Source: Clostridium sp. CMCC3677
GTDB lineage: Bacteria; Bacillota; Clostridia; Clostridiales; Clostridiaceae
Length of the DNA: 64,000 nucleotides
Direction: 5' to 3'
Assembly: GCF_023845585.1 (NCBI RefSeq)
Contig: NZ_JAMQHS010000006.1
Location: forward strand, 124,001-188,000
Of the stretch, positions 47,074 to 55,773 are shown in pieces. Under the pieces are notes generated by a model, which was given only the letters and a program-made list of their open reading frames with translations, was not told the origin of the DNA and made no database searches. Both the position numbers and the translations under genes were made by a program. How positions within the stretch are numbered: position 1 is the first letter of the stretch; every line of letters starts with the position of its first letter.

Positions 47074-48236
47074 TCCTCTTCACTTCCCTTTAAAGTTTCT
47101 TCTTTCATTACCTCTATAGCTCTATTTATGTAATAGTCAGATGTACTCTTTATCATTTTATTCGCTAAGTCAATATCATTTTTGTCTTTACATTTATTTT
47201 TAAATGTAGTCATTCTCTTATCATATATTTCTTTAGAAGTTACTTTTAACTCTTCTATTAATGGAGTGATACTTCTTAGTCTTTTCCATTCATAATACTC
47301 ATTTAAGTATTTCTCTAAAATAAATTTATTTGAATCCATCTTATCAAAACGCATTTTTTTATTACCATCATTTATGTGACTTATATTATCTATGTTATAA
47401 ACCTCAGCTCTATCTATATAATTAATCTCATCATCAACATCTCTTGGAACTGCTAAATCATAAATTAGTATTTTGTTTCCTACTTCATTTATATCCTGCT
47501 CTTTTATAACTATATGAGGTGCTGATGTACATGAAATTACGCAGTCCATATCATTTATGTATTTATTTTTTTCTTCAAAATCTATTACTTTTACTCTATC
47601 ATCAGTAATTCCAGTCTTTATTTTCTTATTTCTAACTGCTAAATAGACTTCATTTATATTATGTGCAAGTAAATATTTCATAGTTAAACGTCCTACATCA
47701 CCATATCCTAATACCATGAATTTTTTACATTCTTTATTAATAGATTCATTTACAACTATTGATGCTGATGATACTGGAATTTCAAATAATCTCGATTGAC
47801 TTTTAAACTTTTTCCCACATGTTATAGCATATTGAAATAATCGTTGTAGTTCTAAATTAAGAGCTTTTATATTTAAAGACTTAAAATAAGAACTTTTTAC
47901 TTGACCTAGAATTTGATCTTCCCCTAATATTTTTGAGTGAAAACCACAAGTCACTTCAAATAAATGCTTACATGCTCTTTTATCTTCTGATATAAAAACA
48001 TGTTCTTTATAACTATAGTCCCAATTCAAAACTTCAAAAATCTTTTTTAATAGTTCTTCATTAATATAAGAAACATTAAAATAAATTTCTGTTCTATTAC
48101 AAGTTGCAAGTATGATAACTTCATCCAAATATTGTAACAAACTATTTAGATACTCATCATGTTTGTTTGCTTTTATAGTTAATTTTTCCCTAATTTCTAT
48201 TGGTGTATTCTTTTTTATTCCTAATACTGCTATCAT
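47031..48236 (-). CDS. hemA: Glutamyl-tRNA reductase HemA
   Basis: 401 aa. The nucleophilic Cys lies in LATCNRTEIYFN (about 45); the NADPH domain has VLGYGDVGRLTMKYL (about 173). It reduces glutamyl-tRNA to glutamate semialdehyde, the first step for all tetrapyrroles. First gene of hemA-sirC-hemC-cobA/hemD-hemB-hemL-cbiK. ATG after AAGGTGG. No T-box or B12 riboswitch recognised upstream. Confidence 0.94.
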   Translation of the reverse strand: MIAVLGIKKNTPIEIREKLTIKANKHDEYLNSLLQYLDEVIILATCNRTEIYFNVSYINEELLKKIFEVLNWDYSYKEHVFISEDKRACKHLFEVTCGFHSKILGEDQILGQVKSSYFKSLNIKALNLELQRLFQYAITCGKKFKSQSRLFEIPVSSASIVVNESINKECKKFMVLGYGDVGRLTMKYLLAHNINEVYLAVRNKKIKTGITDDRVKVIDFEEKNKYINDMDCVISCTSAPHIVIKEQDINEVGNKILIYDLAVPRDVDDEINYIDRAEVYNIDNISHINDGNKKMRFDKMDSNKFILEKYLNEYYEWKRLRSITPLIEELKVTSKEIYDKRMTTFKNKCKDKNDIDLANKMIKSTSDYYINRAIEVMKEETLKGSEEECLRIIKSIFMEKK

Positions 48237-48414
48237 TATTTTTCCACCTTGTATAATTATTTAAATATTTATATGTTCTAATTTAATATACTTATTTTAT
48301 ATTAAAACATATAATAAAAAAAGCAAAATTCTAATTTATAATAATTATTTTTTAATATAAATTACATTTTATTACTTTATTTGTATTAAATGTTGTTATA
48401 ATAGTCTTTCTTAG

Positions 48415-48608
48415 AACAAAATCGCTAAGGCGACTTTGGAGCCGTCGATTTTTTTAGCCATGCGCCCTTTCCAAACGCAGTGCAGGAATAATGGTGCGGC
48501 ATATGATTATTTTTTATTCTTTAGGGGTACTCATAATACCTTTAAAACACATTATTTTAAAAGTTATCCACAAATTTTTTAATAATATAAATTCCTAAAG
48601 AATAAAAT
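48415..48608 (+). repeat. Dispersed repeat C, copy 2
   Basis: A GC-richer block: AATCGCTAAGGCGACTTTGG ... GCCGTCGATTTTTTT forms a terminator-like hairpin, then GCGCCCTTTCCAAACGCAGTG and GGTGCGGCATATGATT. TTTATTCTTTAGG (about 48511) and CCTAAAGAATAAA (about 48593) form inverted boundaries. The first 50 bases match the copy at 37112. Confidence 0.5.
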
Positions 48609-48705
48609 ATTATTACGATAAATACCATTTAGCCTTTTTTATATGTATCTTTTCAATTATTATAATTAATTACTTCTAAAGTAACATCATAATTTTCCAT
48701 ATATT

Positions 48706-48746
48706 AAAAAGTTCAAGTTGTCTAATTAATTACCACTTGAACTTTT
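48706..48746 (-). terminator. Terminator of the siroheme reductase gene
   Basis: AAAAGTTCAAGTGG / CAACTTGAACTTTT on the minus strand, followed by TTAATATATGG. Confidence 0.75.
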
Positions 48747-48774
48747 AATTCCTTTATAAATATTATTTCAGCTC

Positions 48775-48799
48775 CATTTTAAGTGAATATTGATATTTT
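48775..48799. repeat. Solo MITE end fragment
   Basis: TTTTAAGTGAATATTGATATTT is nearly identical to the left end at 53984 (TTTTAAGTGAATGTTGATATTT). It ends at the stop codon of the reductase gene. Confidence 0.45.
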
Positions 48800-49665
48800 T
48801 AAATAGATGATCTATTTAAAACATTATTTATAAATTCTTCTTTTCCTATTCTATCCATAACTTTAGAAATTCTTTCACCAGGTTGTCCTACTTCTCTATA
48901 GTAGTCAACAATTTTATCAACCATTGGAATTATTTCTTCTTCTTTAAATATCTTTCCTAAAGAGTCTCCAATTCTCATTCCTCTACCGAATCGTCCACCA
49001 ACAAAGATTTCTCCACCTTTTTCTTTTGCAACAGCTGCGCCTAATTTGCATTCTCTTACGCATCCACCACAATTAACACATAAATCTTTATTATGTATTA
49101 TCTTTTTATCAACTACTTCTAAAGCTTTTTGTCTACAAGCCTTAACACATAGTCCACATCCAATACACTTTTCTAAAACAAACTCAGGTACTGTTCTTCC
49201 CATAATACCAATATCATTTATATTAGCCTTTGCACAATTGTTAGCACAACCAACTACTGCTAATTTACATTTATGAGGGGTATCTGTTCCAAAATACTTA
49301 TCTTCTAATTGTCTACATATTTCTTGTGTATTAATATTTCCATGAAGACATACAGTACCTTTACAAGATACTAATGGTCTAAATTTTTGCCCTGTACCAC
49401 CATGTCTTAAACCTAACTTCTTTGCTTCTTCAATAACTTTTTCTACATCTTCATCTTTTATCCAAGGCACTTCAATTTGAAGTCTTGTTGTCATTCCGCA
49501 ATAATCTCTACCATACTTTTTAGAAATAACATTTATATTGTTTAATTCCTCTACTGTAAAATTACCTGCTCTACCTAAAAATCTTACTGCAAAATGTTCT
49601 TTGTCATTTTGTAATAAAAAACCTAAAGCTTTTAATTCCTTTTGTCTTTTTGCATTAACTGCCAT
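48799..49665 (-). CDS. Siroheme/4Fe-4S sulfite or nitrite reductase-like protein with ferredoxin domain
   Basis: 288 aa: the ferredoxin-like half domain with the DYCGMTTRLQIEVP segment, then the siroheme/4Fe-4S cysteines C101, C106, C140 and C144 (GCANNC), then an inserted 2[4Fe-4S] ferredoxin with C167/170/173/177 and C196/199/202/206. This is the layout of small anaerobic sulfite reductases such as AsrC. It would use siroheme made by the neighbouring hem/sirC genes. No flavin subunit is adjacent, so the electron donor is unknown. Confidence 0.85.
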   Translation of the reverse strand: MAVNAKRQKELKALGFLLQNDKEHFAVRFLGRAGNFTVEELNNINVISKKYGRDYCGMTTRLQIEVPWIKDEDVEKVIEEAKKLGLRHGGTGQKFRPLVSCKGTVCLHGNINTQEICRQLEDKYFGTDTPHKCKLAVVGCANNCAKANINDIGIMGRTVPEFVLEKCIGCGLCVKACRQKALEVVDKKIIHNKDLCVNCGGCVRECKLGAAVAKEKGGEIFVGGRFGRGMRIGDSLGKIFKEEEIIPMVDKIVDYYREVGQPGERISKVMDRIGKEEFINNVLNRSSI

Positions 49666-49906
49666 ATATATGTCCTCCCTAGAAATAAATATATTTATTT
49701 ACGTTAATTTTATATAAATAAAATTTTTAATAAACTCTTCTATACTATCTTAATAAATAAATTAATTATACTCTAATACTTTTTAATATATATTTATCAT
49801 AACTAAATACCTATATGTGTATTTTTAACTATATTGGATATACTTATATTTATAGATTAATATTTTTAAATCACATTAAAATTTTATTACATTAGGAGAT
49901 AAAAAA

Positions 49907-50548
49907 ATGAGAATTCCAAAACATATAGGCGTCATTCCAGATGGAAATAGACGTTGGGCTTTAGCTAACGGATTAACAAAAGATAAGGGGTATTCCTTCG
50001 GTATAAATCCTGGCCTTGAAGTTTTTAAATTGTGTCAAAAAGAAGGTATATCTGAAGTAACTTTTTATGGATTTACAGTAGATAATACAAAAAGACCTAG
50101 TGAGCAAAAAATAGCCTTCACTGACGCTTGCATTGAATCTGTTAAATTACTCACAAAAGAGAATTGTGAAATATTAGTTTTAGGAAATACAGATTCAAAA
50201 TTATTTCCTAAAGAACTATTACCATTTTCAAAAAGAACTACTTTTGGAACTGGTGGAATTAAAGTTAATTTTTTGATGAACTATGGTTGGGAATGGGATT
50301 TAAATATCTTAAAAGAAAATGATTCATCTCATAAGGGGATTATACCTTATATACACTCTAAAGATATTTCCAGAATAGACCTGATTATAAGATGGGGTGG
50401 AAGAAGAAGACTTAGTGGTTTTTTGCCGGCTCAATGTGTTTATTCAGATTTTTATGTAATAGACTCATATTGGCCTGCATTTAAAGAGCATGAATTTTAT
50501 GATGCATTAAATTGGTATAACCATCAAGATGTAACTCTTGGAGGCTAA
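49907..50548 (+). CDS. Divergent cis-prenyltransferase (UppS-like)
   Basis: 213 aa. The N-terminal catalytic motif IPDGNRRWA (Asp12) matches undecaprenyl diphosphate synthase, and the C-terminal DLIIRWGGRRRLSGFL plus SYWPAF correspond to the UppS motifs RTGGExRxSNFL and WPDF. Differences from the canonical enzyme: the acidic residue in the GGE motif is Arg, and the Asp of WPDF is Ala. It is about 30 residues shorter than UppS. It may make a shorter isoprenoid or have another role; a canonical uppS is expected elsewhere. ATG after AGGAG. Confidence 0.75.
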   Translation: MRIPKHIGVIPDGNRRWALANGLTKDKGYSFGINPGLEVFKLCQKEGISEVTFYGFTVDNTKRPSEQKIAFTDACIESVKLLTKENCEILVLGNTDSKLFPKELLPFSKRTTFGTGGIKVNFLMNYGWEWDLNILKENDSSHKGIIPYIHSKDISRIDLIIRWGGRRRLSGFLPAQCVYSDFYVIDSYWPAFKEHEFYDALNWYNHQDVTLGG

Positions 50549-50598
50549 ATCAATTATTAAAACTTATAATATTCATATAAAAACTGATATTTATATAA

Positions 50599-50633
50599 AA
50601 AGCTATTTTATTTAATTGTGAAATAGCTTTTTT
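50599..50633 (+). terminator. Terminator of the UppS-like gene
   Basis: AAAGCTATTTT / AAATAGCTTT hairpin then T7. Confidence 0.85.
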
Positions 50634-50695
50634 TTGAGTTCATACTTATGCTAAGATAAATAATATACTATATTATTTACACTGAGGTGAAAATT

Positions 50696-50971
50696 ATGAT
50701 TAAAATCTTTATTATATATTTACTATTTATAAATTTCATTGGTTTTTCTATTATGTTTATTGATAAAAATCGTGCAATACACAAAGAATGGCGAATTCCT
50801 GAAAAAACTCTAATTGTAATCTCCTTAATTGGTGGTTCTATTGGTATGCTTCATGGAATGTTTACTTTCAGACATAAAACTAAACATTTAAAATTTACAC
50901 TAGGGGTCCCTACTATTCTAATATTTCAAATTGTATTTATTATATATTTATGTAATTACATTAAAATTTAA
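50696..50971 (+). CDS. DUF1294 family membrane protein
   Basis: 91 aa with three hydrophobic segments (about 2-22, 36-54, 67-87). The DUF1294 pattern is FIDKNRAIHKEWRIPEKTL, GGSIGMLHGMFTFRHKTKH. Its role is unknown. Start ATG 50696 with GAGGTG six bases upstream; a GTG three codons earlier overlaps that ribosome site. Confidence 0.85.
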   Translation: MIKIFIIYLLFINFIGFSIMFIDKNRAIHKEWRIPEKTLIVISLIGGSIGMLHGMFTFRHKTKHLKFTLGVPTILIFQIVFIIYLCNYIKI

Positions 50972-51029
50972 TTAATTTCTTCTATAAATAAGAATAATTA
51001 AGTAGAACCAAATGAATGCTCCACGCTTT

Positions 51030-51056
51030 TTAGTTCAGAGTGAAGATATGAAAATT
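51030..51056. repeat. Dispersed repeat B fragment
   Basis: TTTAGTTCAGAGTGAAGATATG then AAAATTGAGAGTTAAAGAAT resembles one arm of the copy at 62478. Confidence 0.4.
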
Positions 51057-51067
51057 GAGAGTTAAAG

Positions 51068-51108
51068 AATAAAAAAATAAGGCTTTGCAATTATATCAAA
51101 GCCTTATT
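51068..51108. terminator. Terminator between convergent DUF1294 and NSS genes
   Basis: AAATAAGGCTTTG / CAAAGCCTTATTT, with A-rich left and T5 right flanks. Confidence 0.85.
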
Positions 51109-51185
51109 TTTGTTAATATTAAATATTTAACCAGTCGAGCTTAGTTGTGCATATTATAAAACACTACTAAAGCATTGACTTTAAT

Positions 51186-52538
51186 TTAAATAAATGATTT
51201 TAAAAATACTACTATAATAAGTATTGGTGATATGTATTTAATAATAAAAATTAAAGCTTTTACTATTGCTTCATTCTTTAATATTCCATTATTACTTAAT
51301 TGATCTATTAAATACTTTTTATTTATAAAGTATCCAGCTAATAAAATTATCAACAATCCATTTATAGGTAAAAATATCTTAGATACAAGCACATCACATA
51401 AATCAAAAAATGATAATCCCAATATTAGTTTATCACCTAAAACACCTTCTGCATTACCTGATAGTGCTGCTAACGATCCAATTCCTAATAATATTATTAT
51501 ATTTAATATTATTGCTCTCTTTCTTTCTATTTTTAATTCTTCTGTAAAAAATGCAATTAAAACTTCTAATAATGATAACATCGCCATTGTAGCTGCCATT
51601 GCAGTAAGAGCAAAGAACATAATTACCAAAATCCAACCGCCTGGCATTTTAGCAAATATTAATGGAACTGTATTAAATAATAATCCTGGACCACTACTTG
51701 GTTCTAATCCAAATGAAAAAACTGCTGGAAATATAGCAAGGCCTGCTATTAATGATACTAAAGTATCTGATATTGCTACCTTTCCTGCTGTACCAATCAA
51801 GTTATTATCATCAGTATAATAACTACTATATGTAATCATTGCTCCACTTCCAACTGATAGCTTAAAAAATGCTAATCCTAATGCTGAAAGTACAACTCCA
51901 ATATGTACTTTTGAAAAATCAGGTTTAATTAAAAAATTCACACCTTCTATAGCATTTGATAATGTTAAACTTCTAAAAGCACATACTAAAAGAAGTAAAA
52001 TTAAAACAGGCATTAAGGTTTTTGTTAACTTTTCAATGCCACCCTTAACCCCTAAAACTAATATTATTCCACCAACTGATAATGCAATTAACTGCCAAAT
52101 AATTGGAGCTATAGGTCCTACACTTGTATTATAAAATATATTACTTGCAGATTCTAATGTTACTCCCTTTAATGACCCTGTTACCGCTTTAAATACATAT
52201 GAATAAACCCATCCAACAACTACTGTATAGAAAAACAACATAAAATATGTTGCTAGTATTGCAAAAATACCTATAACTTTAAAGCCCTTTTTATCCGTAA
52301 TCTTTGAAATTGCTCCATATACGTTTCTTCTAGTACCTCTACCTATTACAAATTCACTAATAAGTACAGGTAATCCTACTAAAGCAACACATATTAAATA
52401 TATAATAATAAATGCTGCTCCACCATTTTCTCCTGTAATATAAGGAAACATCCATATATTACCTAAACCTACAGCGGAACTTAATGTTGCTAAAAAAACT
52501 GTTAAACTTGATGAAAATTTCTCTCTCTTCTGTTCCAC
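51186..52538 (-). CDS. Neurotransmitter:sodium symporter family transporter
   Basis: 450 aa with about 11-12 transmembrane helices. GLGNIWMFPYITGENGGAAFIIIY is the TM1 unwound region that binds Na+ and substrate in LeuT-type transporters; SEFVIGRGTRRN is the conserved loop. It probably imports an amino acid with Na+. The start codon is GTG with GGAGG six bases upstream. Confidence 0.92.
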   Translation of the reverse strand: MEQKREKFSSSLTVFLATLSSAVGLGNIWMFPYITGENGGAAFIIIYLICVALVGLPVLISEFVIGRGTRRNVYGAISKITDKKGFKVIGIFAILATYFMLFFYTVVVGWVYSYVFKAVTGSLKGVTLESASNIFYNTSVGPIAPIIWQLIALSVGGIILVLGVKGGIEKLTKTLMPVLILLLLVCAFRSLTLSNAIEGVNFLIKPDFSKVHIGVVLSALGLAFFKLSVGSGAMITYSSYYTDDNNLIGTAGKVAISDTLVSLIAGLAIFPAVFSFGLEPSSGPGLLFNTVPLIFAKMPGGWILVIMFFALTAMAATMAMLSLLEVLIAFFTEELKIERKRAIILNIIILLGIGSLAALSGNAEGVLGDKLILGLSFFDLCDVLVSKIFLPINGLLIILLAGYFINKKYLIDQLSNNGILKNEAIVKALIFIIKYISPILIIVVFLKSFI

Positions 52539-52895
52539 ACTAATCCTCCGTTTACTTTTTATAAATTAGACATTATAAATTAGACATTTGAAAATACTTA
52601 TCAATGTGTCCTTTTAAAATCATTTATATTCTAACATTAAAAATTATCATTTGTAACATTTTTAGATAAAATACATTATTTTTTTTAATTTTATAAAGAA
52701 TTGCCGAAAAAAACAAGCTTTTTTATTAATTTAATTAATTTTTTTAAACATCCTTAAATAATACTATTATTATAGTAACGATTTATTCGTTGAAAGTTGA
52801 TAAGTGATAGTTAAAAATTATGTTTAAAAGTATAATATAGAATTTTTTATTTTTGTGTACATTGAAATAAGCTGTGTTTAAAAACACAGCTCTTA
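52539..52895. other. 357-base gap with repeat B fragment and metA terminator
   Basis: No gene. 52789-52812 (TTGAAAGTTGATAAGTGATAG) is a repeat B fragment; the terminator of metA ends it. The rest is AT-rich. Confidence 0.5.
52866..52893 (-). terminator. Terminator of metA
   Basis: AATAAGCTGTGTTT / AAACACAGCTCTTATT around a 2-base loop, then TTCAATG on the minus strand. Confidence 0.75.
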
Positions 52896-53816
52896 TTACT
52901 TAGAGATATCATTGATGTTATACGGAGTATTTTGATATACACAATAATTTAACCAATTACCAAATATTATATTAGAACTACCTCTCCATGTAAATTTAGG
53001 AGTACTATTTATATCGTTATCTACAAAATAATTTTGTGGTATATCTATATTATCTCCCTTTTCCCTATCTCTCATATATTCTTCTTTTAATGTATTTCTA
53101 TCATACTCAGGATGACCCATAAAGAATATTTTTCTTCTATCTTTAGTAGCTACAATAAAGATACCCGCCTCTTTGGATTCCGATAAAATTTCCAATTCTG
53201 AAATTTTACTTATATCTTCTTTTTTTACTTCTGTATGTCTAGAATGTGGTGCATAAAATATATCATCAAGTCCTCTTGTTAAATCGGCATTTTCATCATT
53301 TACCCAATGAGAAAATACTCCAAAAATTTTCTTTTCTAATTTATATTTTGGTATATTATAGTGATAATATAATCCTGCTTGAGCTCCCCAACATATGTGC
53401 AATGTTGAAAAAACATTGGATTTACTCCATTCCATTATTTGAGTTAATTCATTCCAATAAGTAATATCCTCAAATGGCATTTGCTCAACAGGTGCCCCAG
53501 TTATTATTAAGCCATCAAACTTTTCATCTCTTATATCATCAAAATAAGTATAAAACTTTTCCAAATGTTCTATTGGAGTATTTTGTGAAACATAACTTTT
53601 AGTTTGAATAAGCTTAACCTCAACTTGTAATGGTGTATTAGATAAGTGCCTCAATAATTGATTTTCTGCTAAAATTTTTTTTGGCATTAAATTAAGAATT
53701 GCAATTTTTAATGGTCTTATATCTTGAGTCTTAGCTCTATTATCATTCATGACAAAAATATTCTCGTTAGATAATACTTTAAATGCTGGTAATTCTGTTG
53801 GAATTTTTATAGGCAC
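52896..53816 (-). CDS. metA: Homoserine O-acetyltransferase (MetA type)
   Basis: 306 aa class I glutamine-amidotransferase-like acyltransferase, first step of methionine synthesis. The nucleophile Cys lies in [15 protein letters not shown] (about 142), His in [14 protein letters not shown] (about 235). Residue 111 is Glu in [11 protein letters not shown]; in published work on Bacillus MetA a Glu at this position gives acetyl-CoA rather than succinyl-CoA specificity. Start is GTG after GGGGGG. No S-box riboswitch recognised upstream. Confidence 0.93.
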   Translation of the reverse strand: MPIKIPTELPAFKVLSNENIFVMNDNRAKTQDIRPLKIAILNLMPKKILAENQLLRHLSNTPLQVEVKLIQTKSYVSQNTPIEHLEKFYTYFDDIRDEKFDGLIITGAPVEQMPFEDITYWNELTQIMEWSKSNVFSTLHICWGAQAGLYYHYNIPKYKLEKKIFGVFSHWVNDENADLTRGLDDIFYAPHSRHTEVKKEDISKISELEILSESKEAGIFIVATKDRRKIFFMGHPEYDRNTLKEEYMRDREKGDNIDIPQNYFVDNDINSTPKFTWRGSSNIIFGNWLNYCVYQNTPYNINDISK

Positions 53817-53983
53817 TAATAAAGCCCCCCTTCTTATTTGTGCTTTTATAAATTCTTTTAAAATTTTTGTTATTTACAAATTATTATACCAAAAAATTAA
53901 TATTTATCAATAATTATAAAAATTTAATATTTAATTCTTAATATTAAAATAAATTACAATTTTAATAATTTATATTTATTTAA

Positions 53984-54208
53984 GGCTATGTTTTAAGTGA
54001 ATGTTGATATTTTAGTATAAGGGCGAACTGGCATTGGAATTCGCTTTTTAGAACTCTTAATGAAGATTTGTACAATTAATTGCTTGTCAGCAATCTTTGA
54101 TTGGGAGCATGCATTAATTGGACTAAGCTTTATTTTAGTGTTCTTAAAGTAAATTCCTCTGTCCATGAGCTTTATACTACAATATCAACACTGTTTTAAA
54201 ACATAGCC
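53984..54208. mobile_element. MITE-like element, 225 bp, variant B, perfect 8-bp duplication
   Basis: Ends GGCTATGTTTTAAGTGAATG and CTGTTTTAAAACATAGCC; flanked by TTATTTAA on both sides (53976-53983 and 54209-54216). Inner arms differ from the 40195 type (GTTGATATTTTAGTATAAGG) although the outer ends and the central GCTTGTC hairpin are shared. It lies in the divergent promoter region between metA and the lactonase gene. Confidence 0.85.
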
Positions 54209-54216
54209 TTATTTAA

Positions 54217-54411
54217 AAGTATTAAATTTATAATAATATTTTATTCAGTTTATTTTCATACACATACTTTTATTAATACTTAGATATTTATTTGTAATTA
54301 TTTTACTAATATATTAATATTCCCAATATTTTTCATCTATTTTTTGGATATTTAATATATTTTATTTATGATATACTTATAATTATATAAACTAAAAGGG
54401 GGCACTACTTT
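54217..54411. other. Promoter region of the lactonase gene
   Basis: AT-rich. A TATACT-type -10 box at about 54371 precedes the GGGGG ribosome site; nothing else is seen. Confidence 0.3.
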
Positions 54412-55470
54412 ATGATAGTAAATAAAGATATAATAATTGGCTTTATAGGAACTCATACAAATAATGATAGTAAAGGAATTTATAAGTTTAGTTTTAATTC
54501 ATCATCTGGAAAAATAGATAGAATTAATTTAGCTTATGAAATTGATGATCCTAACTATTTAGCAATTGATAAAGAAAGAAATATTTTATATTCTACTTGT
54601 AGCATAGAAAAACAATCTGGGGTTTCTTCATTCAAATTTTTTGGAGAAAAAGACTATGTGGATTTAATTAATTATAATGTTGAAGATGGTAAAGAACCTT
54701 GTCATGTAAGCATAAGAAAAAATAAGCAACTTTTAATTTCTTCAAATTATAATGAAAATGAGATTAAGGTTTTTAATACTTTAGATGGAATAATTTTAAC
54801 ATCTCACGTAACTGTTAATAATGAAGATTGTGAAAAAGATTTAAACGATGAAAATTCTCATATAAATTGTTCTATCTTCTCACATGATGAAAAATATATT
54901 TTATCAGTTGATTCTGGAAAAGATGTTTTAATGTTATATACTTTTAATAATGATAAGTTGGTTGCGAAAAAACATTTAAGTTACTCTTTTCCAAAAAATT
55001 CAGCACCTAAACATATAACTTATTCAAAATCAAAACCATTTTATTATGTTTTAGCAGAAAAAAGCTGTGAAATTTTCACTTTAAAATACAACTCAAAAAA
55101 AGAAAATCCATTTGAAAAAGTTGAAGTAACTAGCATTTTTCCAAAAGATTATAAAGGAGAAAAATTAGCATCAGCTATACACATACACAAAAACAATAAA
55201 TTTTTATATACTTCAGATATAAGAAATAACACTATAACTTTATTTTATATAAATGATGATAATGGAAAATTAGAATATGTTGATGTATTTGATTGTAAAG
55301 GCGAATGTCCTCGTGACTTCCAAATAGATCCTACTGGAAAGTATTTAATCTGTGGAAATGAACTATCTAACACATTATCTATCTTCTCAATTCAACAATC
55401 AAATGGAGCATTAAAATTTATAGGAACGGAAGACGTTCCATCACCAACATGTGTAAAATTCATTGAATAA
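54412..55470 (+). CDS. 6-phosphogluconolactonase-type beta-propeller (lactonase family)
   Basis: 352 aa seven-bladed propeller. IIGFIGTHTNNDSKGIYKFSFNSSSGKI at the start, KEPCHVSIRKNKQLLISSNY, APKHITYSKSKPFYYVLAE and CPRDFQIDPTGKYLICGNE are YkgB/Pgl family features. A 6-phosphogluconolactonase role is annotated for relatives but not certain in this subgroup. ATG after AAGGGGG. Confidence 0.85.
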   Translation: MIVNKDIIIGFIGTHTNNDSKGIYKFSFNSSSGKIDRINLAYEIDDPNYLAIDKERNILYSTCSIEKQSGVSSFKFFGEKDYVDLINYNVEDGKEPCHVSIRKNKQLLISSNYNENEIKVFNTLDGIILTSHVTVNNEDCEKDLNDENSHINCSIFSHDEKYILSVDSGKDVLMLYTFNNDKLVAKKHLSYSFPKNSAPKHITYSKSKPFYYVLAEKSCEIFTLKYNSKKENPFEKVEVTSIFPKDYKGEKLASAIHIHKNNKFLYTSDIRNNTITLFYINDDNGKLEYVDVFDCKGECPRDFQIDPTGKYLICGNELSNTLSIFSIQQSNGALKFIGTEDVPSPTCVKFIE

Positions 55471-55474
55471 CAAA

Positions 55475-55505
55475 AAAATCCAACTAATTTTTAGTTGGAT
55501 TTTTT
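55475..55505 (+). terminator. Terminator of the lactonase gene
   Basis: AATCCAACTAA / TTAGTTGGATT then T5. Confidence 0.9.
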
Positions 55506-55530
55506 ATTCTTTAGGAAATTATATTATTAA

Positions 55531-55773
55531 ATATGTGTTGATATATGAAATAGGTAAAGTGGCATTGTAATTGGACTTTGGGAATAGTTAATGAGTATTG
55601 TCACATTTATTGCTTGTCTCAATTTCATATTGAGAGCAAGCTAAAATGGGACTATAGTCATTTTTAGTATTCCTAAGTTCAATTACTTAGCCCACTTTAC
55701 TTATGCATATATCAACACGCATATAAAGCAAATTCCTTAGTCCATGAAGCTTTATACTATAATATCAGCATGA
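55531..55773. mobile_element. Composite/decayed MITE-like copy
   Basis: From 55531 it follows the 56700 type (GTTGATATATG, TGGCATTGTAATTGGACTTT, GCTTGTCTCAATTTCATATT, then CTTATGCATATATCAACAC at about 55720), but the outer GGCTATGTTTTA is absent. It then continues with the right end of variant B (AATTCCTTAGTCCATGAAGC, then TTTATACTATAATATCAGC). It therefore carries two different right ends in tandem. No target duplication found; it abuts the stop codon of the HAD gene. Confidence 0.65.

Larger units (their letters stand above)
48237..48798. other. 562-base intergenic region with repeats
   Basis: Holds the hemA leader, dispersed repeat C (48415-48608), AT-rich DNA, the terminator of the siroheme reductase gene and a short MITE-end fragment (48775-48799). 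No gene seen. Confidence 0.5.

Noticed and set aside
48237-48798. Cobalamin riboswitch or CRISPR-like repeat upstream of hemA
   Set aside because: The GC-rich block lacks the B12-box and is not a regular repeat array; it matches another dispersed block at 37112 instead.
53817-54411. S-box (SAM) riboswitch upstream of metA
   Set aside because: None of the conserved S-box segments is present; the region is occupied by a MITE-like element.
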